Of a stretch of DNA of 64,000 nt, positions 18,646-26,374 are shown one piece after another. The DNA is from UBA6059 sp964351595. Its GTDB lineage: Bacteria > Bacteroidota > Bacteroidia > Cytophagales > Cyclobacteriaceae. The translations under genes and the position numbers were made by a program. The DNA lies in the NCBI GenBank assembly GCA_964351595.1, contig CAYGOT010000012.1, positions 1 through 64,000 of the forward strand, read 5' to 3'. How positions within the stretch are numbered: the first letter of the stretch is position 1; the number at the start of each line of letters is the position of its first letter. The notes beneath the pieces were generated by a model that was not told where the DNA came from, made no database searches, and saw only the letters and a program-made list of their open reading frames with translations.

Positions 18646-19131
18646 TTAAACTATTGGGTTTTCCTTAAGTTCAAAATTTTCCATGAGTGATTTCTTCAAC
18701 TCCTCCGGTTTAGCTGATCCTATCATGATAGATTCCCGAAGTGACCCTTTCCGGTAGGTAAGCAGTACCACGCCAAGACCCTGGATACTGTAGAGCCATC
18801 CTTTGGGCGTGATTCTTATGCCCACACCATACCACCAGGGTATTCGTGTCACCGCTACCGCAATGAGCTCGTCGAACTGCGGATTGAGTTTGATGAGCCC
18901 TATGCCGTAGCGGATCTTAATATTCCGGTAGGAGATGGACGTCTCCATACGATAGAATAGCAGGCATACGCCAATCAACAAGGCTATTGTAGGATAAAAG
19001 ACCGGAGCGGTTGGTGGTTTGCTGCCCCACTGTTGGTAGTAAGCGACTGCCAGAAAGAGTAATACGGGAGTCATCAGGCTCAAGAACAGCCAGCCGATTT
19101 GTGATTCCTGGTAAGGTTTAGGCCTACTCAT
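18646..19131 (-). CDS. Two-helix membrane protein with PH-like C-terminus
   Basis: A 161-residue protein with two N-terminal membrane helices (about 13-34 and 44-62) and a beta-rich tail (SYRNIKIRYGIGLIKLNPQFDEL) resembling bacterial PH-like membrane proteins. The function is not known. It begins 6 bases after the esterase stop and ends 30 bases before corA, so it is probably cotranscribed with both. Two copies of the CCGGTAGG word lie inside it, both coding YR. Confidence 0.6.
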   Translation of the reverse strand: MSRPKPYQESQIGWLFLSLMTPVLLFLAVAYYQQWGSKPPTAPVFYPTIALLIGVCLLFYRMETSISYRNIKIRYGIGLIKLNPQFDELIAVAVTRIPWWYGVGIRITPKGWLYSIQGLGVVLLTYRKGSLRESIMIGSAKPEELKKSLMENFELKENPIV

Positions 19132-19137
19132 AGGTCG

Positions 19138-20859
19138 CTAGTATCTCCAGCTGGTGAGATCTGACCCTGCCGGTGCGGCCGACTCCATTCGCGCTAGCAT
19201 CTGCGGTACATACATCCAGTTGTAGCGGAGGCGGGTGAGGTAGTTGGGGTTTTCATGGTCGCCGTTCCAGCAATGCCCAAATCCGTCACCATAGTCGATG
19301 AAGCCATCATAGTAAGGGTCGGTGGTGCTCTCGAGAAACTCCTCCATGTACTCGACCGCATTGTTGAGATAGGAGTTGTCCATGTCACCCACGTAGATGT
19401 TGATCTTGCCCTCCAGCTTGGGGCCGAGGGTAGCCCAGTCGCGTTCCATGATGTAGCGGAGATCGTAGTTTTCGATCATGTACTGGACCACCTCACGGTC
19501 GATCTCGCCCGTCTCTTTGTCCCACGGATGCTTGGGGTAGCCATCTTCACCCTGAGGCCCAAAGGTGGTCAGCCACACATCCCGCTGGCCGCAGGAGCGA
19601 CCTTTGGTGCCTATCACACGCTCTTTGTGCTGTACTTCGCGCAGGGTGACAGAGACATAGCCATTGGTCGCACGACTTCTCGGTATTTCGGTCTTTTTCC
19701 ATTGGCTTTTGACGTAGTAGGCATTTTCATCCTCCATCAAATTGAGCAGGGTAAATGCTCGAAAATCAATAGGGTCGGGACATGCGGCAAAGCAGCCGTT
19801 ATACTCATCGGGATAGAGTACTTGATTAGCTAGCGCAATCCAACCGCCTGTGCTGCCCCCATAGAGGAAGCGGGCCCAGCCTTCGCCGATCCCGCGAAAC
19901 TGCTCTTCGATGTAAGGAATCAGCTCATAAGTGATGGCATCTCCGTAGGGGCCGGTATTCACCGAATTGACAGCATAACTATCGTCAAAATAGGGTGTAG
20001 GATGCTGGATTTCTATGATCAGCATACGTGGAAAGTCCGGTCCTGTCCATTTTTTGTAGAAGTCATGGGCTTCCTGCTGTACGATCCGATTGTAACCAGA
20101 GATACCGAACCTGGCGGAATAGTCAGGCTCCAGGTCAGGGTCGGGTGGGGTCTCTCTAAAACCACCAAAGTCATAGGGGAAATGGCCATGAAAAACGGCC
20201 AGTGGATAGCGCGCCTCAGGATGCTCATCAAATCCTTCCGGTAGGAGGATATTGGCACCCAGGTAGACATCCCGCCCCCAAAACTCTGAAAGCATCTCGC
20301 TCTTCATCTGGATGTGCTTGATGTACTTAGTGTCCTCAGGTGGCGTGATCGGGGGTATTTCTTCAGTCAGCGTGATCCTGATGTCATTACCTTTTGCAGG
20401 ATCAAATACCACCTTTTGAGGCTTGGAAATGAAGTTGCCGGGCGTGCGGCTCCAGTTGATGCCCTCACCCTTGTCCATAGGTGGCAGCTTCAGTGTGAAG
20501 CCATCGGCGCGGTTGTAGGTCTCGTACTTGTAGAGCACTGCCTGCACCGTGTACTCACCTGCGGGTATCTCACTGATGCTCGTGAGCGGGTACCCCAATA
20601 CTGTAGGGTCGATAGTGGCAGTCTCTCCAGCCTTCATCTGATCGACATCCACTCCGTAGATCAACTGTGTATTTGGTGCGTTGGAGATCTGAAAGCGGGG
20701 CTCGCGGCTGTCATCATTGGAGATGACCAGTAGCATGCGACCATCGACGGGTTGATCCGTTAGTTCGCTCGCAAAGTCAATACTGAACTGAGGACCGGTG
20801 TTGGGCGGCTCACATCCGAAAAATATAATGACGAAAAGGAGGGCTAGGGTAAGTCTCAT
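19138..20859 (-). CDS. Lipoprotein esterase-family hydrolase
   Basis: A 573-residue protein with lipobox FFGC at about residue 15. Residues 20-180 form a beta-rich N-terminal region. The remainder is an alpha/beta-hydrolase of the putative-esterase type: YPLAVFHGHFPYDFGGF near residue 215, then the nucleophile elbow FLYGGSTGGW with Ser near residue 336, and a probable catalytic His in DGFGHCWNGDH near the C-terminus. Substrates could be acyl or feruloyl esters or peptides, and the sequence does not decide. It heads the run leading to corA. Confidence 0.72.
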   Translation of the reverse strand: MRLTLALLFVIIFFGCEPPNTGPQFSIDFASELTDQPVDGRMLLVISNDDSREPRFQISNAPNTQLIYGVDVDQMKAGETATIDPTVLGYPLTSISEIPAGEYTVQAVLYKYETYNRADGFTLKLPPMDKGEGINWSRTPGNFISKPQKVVFDPAKGNDIRITLTEEIPPITPPEDTKYIKHIQMKSEMLSEFWGRDVYLGANILLPEGFDEHPEARYPLAVFHGHFPYDFGGFRETPPDPDLEPDYSARFGISGYNRIVQQEAHDFYKKWTGPDFPRMLIIEIQHPTPYFDDSYAVNSVNTGPYGDAITYELIPYIEEQFRGIGEGWARFLYGGSTGGWIALANQVLYPDEYNGCFAACPDPIDFRAFTLLNLMEDENAYYVKSQWKKTEIPRSRATNGYVSVTLREVQHKERVIGTKGRSCGQRDVWLTTFGPQGEDGYPKHPWDKETGEIDREVVQYMIENYDLRYIMERDWATLGPKLEGKINIYVGDMDNSYLNNAVEYMEEFLESTTDPYYDGFIDYGDGFGHCWNGDHENPNYLTRLRYNWMYVPQMLARMESAAPAGSDLTSWRY

Positions 20860-20955
20860 GGTGAATTGGTTTTGTCGGGACTGAATATAGCAAAACGGTA
20901 CTAAGGATGAAATAGGATTGGGGTGGGTGGAATGACGGATAGATGAGAGTGGGTT

Positions 20956-21002
20956 AACTTTTGGAAAGTTCTTTTAGGAAGCACAGGAACTTTCCAAAAG
21001 TT
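20956..21002. repeat. 16-bp perfect inverted repeat in a divergent intergenic region
   Basis: Arms AACTTTTGGAAAGTTC (20956-20971) and GAACTTTCCAAAAGTT (20987-21002) pair perfectly around a 15-base loop. Both flanking genes point away from it, so it is not an ordinary end-of-gene terminator. Confidence 0.75.
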
Positions 21003-21118
21003 GATCGGGTATTTTCCTACCACTCATCTCAATGTTTCATGATATGCTCAATATTCCAACTATATTTAGTTAGGCTATTTAAAAGCCGCCAAACTCAGGA
21101 ACCTATCTCTAGAGCGTC

Positions 21119-22249
21119 ATGAATAACAAACGAAGAAATCTAGTCAAAGCACTACCTATCGGAGCGCTTTTTCCATGGCAGGTTGTCAATGGGCTAGCTA
21201 GCACCAAAGGCTTAGGTCAACCACGCAATCTAGGTAGCCATTTGTTCCAAGATATTGATGCTGTGTACAACAATGCCTTGGTAATCGACGGCCTTGTGAT
21301 ACCTCGAGGCTGGGATGCTGATAGCTTTGCCGCATTGGCGAAAACAGGCTACTCCGGTTTCAATGCTTCGCTCAACTCTGGTAACCTGAAAGTGGCCATG
21401 GCATCACTCGAAGAATGGAGTCAAAGAGTAGTTGATCATCCTGATCGGCTGATACAGGTCAGGACGGCAGAGGACTTTGTACGAGCTAAGCAGGAGGGTA
21501 AGGTGGCTGTGGTTTTCGGTTTCCAGAATGGAACCATGATCGAGAAGTCCATTGACAATATTGATAAGCTGTATGATGCGGGCACACGATGGATTCAACT
21601 CACATACAACGAGCGCAATCTACTGGGAGACGGCTGCACTGAGCGCACCAACGCCGGGTTATCGGACTTTGGTGTGGAGGCTGTGGAGCGCATGAATGAG
21701 CTGGGGATTGTAATTGACGTTTCTCATAGCGGAAGACAGACTACTAATGATGGTATCGCCTTTAGCAAGACAGGTGTGTCTATCAACCACTCGATGTGTG
21801 AAGCATTGTATAAGGATCATCCTCGTGCCAAGACAGATGCTCAGATCAAAGCCATGGCGGACAAGGGCGGAGTGATCGGCATTATTTGTCTGGGCTATAT
21901 GATAGGGCCTGATCCAGGTGGAGCGACCACTCTCGAGACTTATATTGACCATATTGAGCATGCTGTCAAGATCGCTGGTATAGATCATGTGGGTGTAGCA
22001 TCAGACTATGCCATAGAGGGACTGGAAGCCAATGGCGCGACAAGAGAAAATTGGTACGTACCGAGGCTGACAAGGTTCAAGCCGTCCTACCAAGTGCGCT
22101 GGCCACCCTGGATTCCCGAGTTGGATAGTACCGGTCGATATCGACATGTCGCTCGCGTTTTGGACAAGCGGGGCTATAGCAGCGGAGATATCGAGAAAAT
22201 ACTAGGCCAGAATTGGATTAGATATTACAGAGAGGTGTTGAAGGCTTGA
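21119..22249 (+). CDS. Peptidase M19 (membrane dipeptidase) family protein, altered metal site
   Basis: A 376-residue protein of the renal-dipeptidase family, with a twin-arginine-like start (NKRRNLVKAL). Family landmarks include YNERNLLGDGCTERTNAGL (163-181), DVSHSG with His203, INHSM with His224 and VASDY with Asp296. In classic M19 enzymes the first two zinc ligands form HxD and the bridging ligand is Glu. Here the matching places read IDGLVIP (56-62) and FGFQNG (Gln136). The two-zinc site therefore appears incomplete and hydrolysis may be changed. Similar Gln-bearing relatives seem to form a subfamily. It is monocistronic. Confidence 0.82.
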   Translation: MNNKRRNLVKALPIGALFPWQVVNGLASTKGLGQPRNLGSHLFQDIDAVYNNALVIDGLVIPRGWDADSFAALAKTGYSGFNASLNSGNLKVAMASLEEWSQRVVDHPDRLIQVRTAEDFVRAKQEGKVAVVFGFQNGTMIEKSIDNIDKLYDAGTRWIQLTYNERNLLGDGCTERTNAGLSDFGVEAVERMNELGIVIDVSHSGRQTTNDGIAFSKTGVSINHSMCEALYKDHPRAKTDAQIKAMADKGGVIGIICLGYMIGPDPGGATTLETYIDHIEHAVKIAGIDHVGVASDYAIEGLEANGATRENWYVPRLTRFKPSYQVRWPPWIPELDSTGRYRHVARVLDKRGYSSGDIEKILGQNWIRYYREVLKA

Positions 22250-22262
22250 TACCCTGAGTCGC

Positions 22263-22736
22263 CTATAGCAGCGAAAAGCATTTCTTCAACGCTCGGCTAC
22301 CATCTTCATCGAGTTCCTCGATGAGCTCTCCGGGTTCACCATTGAGCATGACGTGCATTTCTATCGTAATTAGCGGTAGCTCCAGCAGGGTGGCCAGGTC
22401 TTTTCTGCTAAGGGTATACTTGCCTATCGCAAACCATCCCTGGCTGCTCATGCCTGCACGTTGAGAGAAGTTGAGATTGCCTTCATAGGCCCGCAGCTCA
22501 TGTCGATCCAGTTTGAGAATATCACCTTTGACGGTCTGTACTTCTCCCTGCATCTTGTTGATAAAATTCCAGGTAATCCACAGACCATAGGTCGAGTCCG
22601 TAAGTGCTTGGGTGTGAAAGCTAACCGCCTGGGTATTGTCCTGGAATACCGTCTCCCATTCCTCACATTGCCCGAAAGCAACTTGTGAAGTCAGTTGTAT
22701 CAGCAGACATATACTCAGCAACAATCGTAATCTCAT
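22263..22736 (-). CDS. Secreted protein of unknown function
   Basis: A 157-residue protein with a clean signal peptide ending VAFGQ. The mature part is mixed alpha/beta (WETVFQDNTQAVSF, then YTLSRKDLATLLELPLITIEM). No family is recognised. It converges on the M19 gene with 13 bases between stops, and is divergent from a TPR lipoprotein. Confidence 0.55.
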   Translation of the reverse strand: MRLRLLLSICLLIQLTSQVAFGQCEEWETVFQDNTQAVSFHTQALTDSTYGLWITWNFINKMQGEVQTVKGDILKLDRHELRAYEGNLNFSQRAGMSSQGWFAIGKYTLSRKDLATLLELPLITIEMHVMLNGEPGELIEELDEDGSRALKKCFSLL

Positions 22737-22874
22737 AAGGCGAACAGGTGGTTGATCTTGCTAAATGTAAGTAAAACCCTTGAAAAGAATGAGGCGCCCT
22801 TGAGATTTTGGGAGGCAGCATGCGCTTCATATGAGGAGATGAATTATATTCATTCGCCAACTAAATGAACCAGT

Positions 22875-23840
22875 ATGATGTCCAGGTATTTCCGTTTTTC
22901 CCTATTGCAATTGACTATGTGTCTGCTGATCATATCCTGTCAGTCGGGCACTAAGGAACGTGATGGAAATGCAGCTCCAGTCCTGATTCAGGAAGCTACG
23001 TCGTTGGACGGGAAACCACTCTACCGAAAAATGGTGAGTGAAGACGACCTGGAATCAGCAGATGAATTGATTGAGGCGTTTCGGAAAAAGCAAAACCTGC
23101 AGGAAAGCGATTATTTGGAACTGGGGAAAATCTATACATCAACCAATCGATATAGAGACGCCATCGGCGTATTTGAGGAAGGCATCCAGCGCTTTCCAGA
23201 CTCATATCGGCTGCACCGAAACAAGGGTCACCGCCATCTCAGCTTGCGCGAGTTGCGACCTGCCATCACTCACCTGAGTACGGCAGATCAGTTAATAGGG
23301 CCTGAGGACAATGGCGACCTGGAGTATGATGCCAGCGGCAAACCTACCGGAACCTATAAATACTGGGTGAAGTACTACTCAGGCGTGTACTACATGCTCT
23401 CCGATGACCTGAATAATGCGATCAAGTGCTATCAAAGCTGCATCGACTTAGCAATAGATAATAAGAATACTGTCGGGCCAAGTGCATGGCTCTACCACCT
23501 CAATCAGATGAAGGGTAATCCTGAGACCGCTCAGGAGATTATTGATCGTATTGATGAGGATCTGGATACAGATCAGGGGCATCCGTATTTCAAACAAGCG
23601 ATGCTTTTTAAGGGTGTGTTTACACCGGAAGAACTCATGGCAGCCAGGCCGCCCTCTGCCGCTGACTGGAGTGTGCAGGATGCAACGGTTACCTTTGGAG
23701 TAGCCAGATATCATGTCTATCAGAGTGATAGCACGAGCTACCTTGGACTAATAGACAAGATACTATCGACTGATCATTGGAATGCCTGGGCCTATGTCAT
23801 GGCTGAAAAGGATAGGGTCAAGTTGCAGGCCCGCAAATAG
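22875..23840 (+). CDS. TPR-repeat lipoprotein
   Basis: A 321-residue lipoprotein with lipobox LIISC near residue 22. Tetratricopeptide-like repeats run through the middle: YLELGKIYTSTNRYRDAIGVFEE near 75, then a pair around YYMLSDDLNNAIKCYQSCID. The function is unknown, and the repeats point to protein-protein contacts in the periplasm. The first two codons are both ATG, and 22875 was taken. It converges with a small anchored protein 22 bases away. Confidence 0.68.
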   Translation: MMSRYFRFSLLQLTMCLLIISCQSGTKERDGNAAPVLIQEATSLDGKPLYRKMVSEDDLESADELIEAFRKKQNLQESDYLELGKIYTSTNRYRDAIGVFEEGIQRFPDSYRLHRNKGHRHLSLRELRPAITHLSTADQLIGPEDNGDLEYDASGKPTGTYKYWVKYYSGVYYMLSDDLNNAIKCYQSCIDLAIDNKNTVGPSAWLYHLNQMKGNPETAQEIIDRIDEDLDTDQGHPYFKQAMLFKGVFTPEELMAARPPSAADWSVQDATVTFGVARYHVYQSDSTSYLGLIDKILSTDHWNAWAYVMAEKDRVKLQARK

Positions 23841-23862
23841 AGAAACTGCCGAAGTACTGAGC

Positions 23863-24234
23863 TTAGTTTAGCACTTCTACTTCATAGACGAAGTATTTGG
23901 TGTCGCCTTTCCAGAAGAACTTCACGAATTTCTCGTTGTACTTCAGCTTGACTCTTTTGCCGTAGGTGGCAGCTTCCTCGAGCTTCTCCCTTACCTGTTC
24001 GTCATCTGCCGCTATCGAGAATGCCCATGTTGCGGGTATGGCGCCTTCAGCGGAGTTGGCCAGGCCTCCGACATTGAGCTCGCCTTCCCATGTTTTAAAT
24101 AAGATGCCTTTTTTGCTCACTTTGATGGGCACTCCGGCTCTAAATCCGGAGCTGAAATTAGCAAAGTTGAAAAAAAGGAAGACAGCTAAGATCAGCAATA
24201 CGATTAATGCCAATATACGTTTGATGATTTTCAT
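23863..24234 (-). CDS. Small membrane-anchored conserved protein
   Basis: A 123-residue protein with one N-terminal membrane helix (LALIVLLILAVFLFFNFANF) and a periplasmic domain (GELNVGGL, then WAFSIAADDEQVREKLEEA). Homologues in Bacteroidota databases often carry the name 6-phosphogluconate dehydrogenase. Nothing here supports that, as there is no Rossmann motif and the size is far too small. The function is unknown. Confidence 0.65.
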   Translation of the reverse strand: MKIIKRILALIVLLILAVFLFFNFANFSSGFRAGVPIKVSKKGILFKTWEGELNVGGLANSAEGAIPATWAFSIAADDEQVREKLEEAATYGKRVKLKYNEKFVKFFWKGDTKYFVYEVEVLN

Positions 24235-24301
24235 AAGAGACAGAGCTTTAAGAGTGGATAAAGTTGGTCAAAATTAGGGAGAACCACGGCTGTTTTATCT
24301 C

Positions 24302-24967
24302 TCAGAGAATTTTTGCCATTGCTCGCACGGGAAAACTACCCACTCCGGCAAACTTCGGAGGTACTGCCGAAAACAGGAAGCCTGATTCCGGTAGGAGATG
24401 AAGCTGAGTCAGATGCTCCACAATCAACACGCCTGCCCCAAGAAGTGCGGAGTGAACAGGTCTGCGGTTGATGCCGGTATTATCGATGTTGTGGCTGTCG
24501 ATACCCGCGAGCAGCGCACCATGCTCCACGAGATACCCGGCTGCTGACTCGGTCAGGTAGGGGTGATTTTCATAGTAGGTAGGGGTGTTAAAGTGCTGAT
24601 CCCAACCGGTATGGAAGAGTACTGCTTTACCCTTAACGTCTCTGCCGTGAATGGCCTCAAGACCTATCTCTGGTGAATGCTGATAGGGCACCTCAATCAC
24701 CATTCCCGGTAGGTCAACCAGCCGATCCAGTGTGATCTCACCAAAGTCCTCACCCTGAGAGAACCTGTGAAATGGACAGTCGATGTAGGTGCCGGTGTTG
24801 GTCACCATATCGATCCTGTTGATGACAAACTCAGCCTGATCATCATAGCTTTCTCGCGACTGCTGTCGCGAGATGAAATCACAAACGAGTGGCGCTGGTA
24901 GCCCCTTGTACGTTTTTAAGCCATCACGGATCGTGTGGCTCAGGTCGATTAGTGTATGATGAGACAA
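24302..24967 (-). CDS. Cyclase / kynurenine-formamidase-like metal hydrolase
   Basis: A 221-residue member of the cyclase family. The classic motif HxGTHxDxPxH appears as TNTGTYIDCPFH at about 62-73, so the two early His are Thr and Tyr while Asp and the last His are kept. This looks like a sister subfamily, and true formamidase activity is doubtful. The N-terminus LIDLSHTIRDGLKTYKG is typical. The start is a TTG at 24967, one base after the stop of the upstream gene, so translation is probably coupled. Confidence 0.78.
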   Translation of the reverse strand: MSHHTLIDLSHTIRDGLKTYKGLPAPLVCDFISRQQSRESYDDQAEFVINRIDMVTNTGTYIDCPFHRFSQGEDFGEITLDRLVDLPGMVIEVPYQHSPEIGLEAIHGRDVKGKAVLFHTGWDQHFNTPTYYENHPYLTESAAGYLVEHGALLAGIDSHNIDNTGINRRPVHSALLGAGVLIVEHLTQLHLLPESGFLFSAVPPKFAGVGSFPVRAMAKIL

Positions 24968-24968
24968 T

Positions 24969-26294
24969 CTATTTTACAAAAGCAAAGATGTCGCCTACCG
25001 GAATTTGATTAGCGGTCTGGGTGGCCTTTGACTCATCAAATCCATAGAAGTTCATGGTCAGCATAGACTGCCCGGAAGGAATGTTGATCACATGCTCAAC
25101 CTTTTCTCCATTTTCTGAGGTCTCCATCATGCCCTTGTAACCATCGATCTTCACCGACTTATTGCCGGACATCCCGACCATCATAGGAGTGTTTATAAAC
25201 TGACTTACCATCGCCATCATGGGAGAGTCATCGACCAGGTTGATTTCGATTTTCTGACCCGAGCTGGCATCTTCATAGAACCTGGAGATGTATACACCCG
25301 CGAACCCGGCGGAGTTGGCGACATATTCATCAGCTTCGGTGTTGGCTTCTAGACCAGCGAGGGTAGTGGGTAGCATTTCAAGTATTTTCTTGCTGATCAC
25401 AACATCCAGTTCCGTTAGTGAACGTTGTAACTCAAAGCGTGTGCCTTCAAAATCTTCTGTGTTGTATTTTGATCCGGCACTTGCCAGGTAGGCATCAATG
25501 TCACTGCTGGTACCATCGTCGGTCTCATTGTCTGAGAGTAAGTCTTCAAATTTCGCTATATCGAAATTCTCAGCTGCTTGCTTGAGTTCATCTTCGCCAC
25601 CAAATCCTTTGCACTCAAGTATAAATACCGATGATTGTGCGAAGGGAATGCCCAAGGTATAGGTATTGTTACCATCGAAGCTAAGTGTTCCTCTATAACC
25701 TTGAATGGTCAGTGACTTCATGTTGTCGTTATTGGAGGCATAGCCTGAGTTCATCATATAACTGTAGGAAGCACCCATCGCAGAGTTATTGCCGATAGTT
25801 GACGTAATCCGCTGATTACCACCTTCATAATATCGATTGATGACCAACCCAACAAATCCCATCCCTGTACTGACGATCCCATCGTCCTCTTCGTTGGAGC
25901 TTAGACCTTCTACTGACTTAGGCATTGATTCGAGGATTTGATAGCCAATCTCCAGCTCTACGCCCTTCACGGCTTCTTTGACTTCATAGCGCGCGTTTGA
26001 ATATTGTTCTCGTGCGAGTGCTGCCTTGGCGTTATCGAGGAGTTCATTGATGTCCGGAGGTGATAGCTTTTTACCCTTCACGTTGCTGGTGTTGGTATTT
26101 GTGTTGCTATTATCGTTTCCGGTAGGGGATGTATCGGGTACGTCAGTATCACCTATCCCAATTTCATCCTGCAAGGCCTTTTCAGCAGCCTTTTTCAGCT
26201 TTTTGCCCAAGCCGCCAAGCTGTGCATGGGAGGGTTGTACTGCGATGAATGACATCAAAAGAAGGAATGCGAAGACCTGATAGAATAATTTCAT
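24969..26294 (-). CDS. Secreted protein with tandemly duplicated domain
   Basis: 441 residues from ATG 26294, which gives the best signal peptide (AVQPSHAQ); an ATG at 26312 adds six residues. After a low-complexity linker rich in Asn, Thr and Asp come two copies of a roughly 160-residue unit. Copy one has ARYEVKEAVKGVELEIGYQILESMP and GFVGLVINRYYEGG. Copy two has TRFELQRSLTELDVVISKKILEMLP and GFAGVYISRFYEDA. The function is unknown. Its stop is one base from the TTG start of the cyclase, suggesting a two-gene operon. Confidence 0.72.
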   Translation of the reverse strand: MKLFYQVFAFLLLMSFIAVQPSHAQLGGLGKKLKKAAEKALQDEIGIGDTDVPDTSPTGNDNSNTNTNTSNVKGKKLSPPDINELLDNAKAALAREQYSNARYEVKEAVKGVELEIGYQILESMPKSVEGLSSNEEDDGIVSTGMGFVGLVINRYYEGGNQRITSTIGNNSAMGASYSYMMNSGYASNNDNMKSLTIQGYRGTLSFDGNNTYTLGIPFAQSSVFILECKGFGGEDELKQAAENFDIAKFEDLLSDNETDDGTSSDIDAYLASAGSKYNTEDFEGTRFELQRSLTELDVVISKKILEMLPTTLAGLEANTEADEYVANSAGFAGVYISRFYEDASSGQKIEINLVDDSPMMAMVSQFINTPMMVGMSGNKSVKIDGYKGMMETSENGEKVEHVINIPSGQSMLTMNFYGFDESKATQTANQIPVGDIFAFVK

Positions 26295-26374
26295 GTTCGA
26301 TTTGTATTTCATTGAGTTAATAAAATTAAGAATATTCCAGCGCTGTTGAAATGATTTTGTAGTTAAAGCTTGAT

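Noticed and set aside
19255..19833. A 192-residue plus-strand frame inside the esterase gene
   Set aside because: Shadow of a clear hydrolase gene; no recognisable domain.
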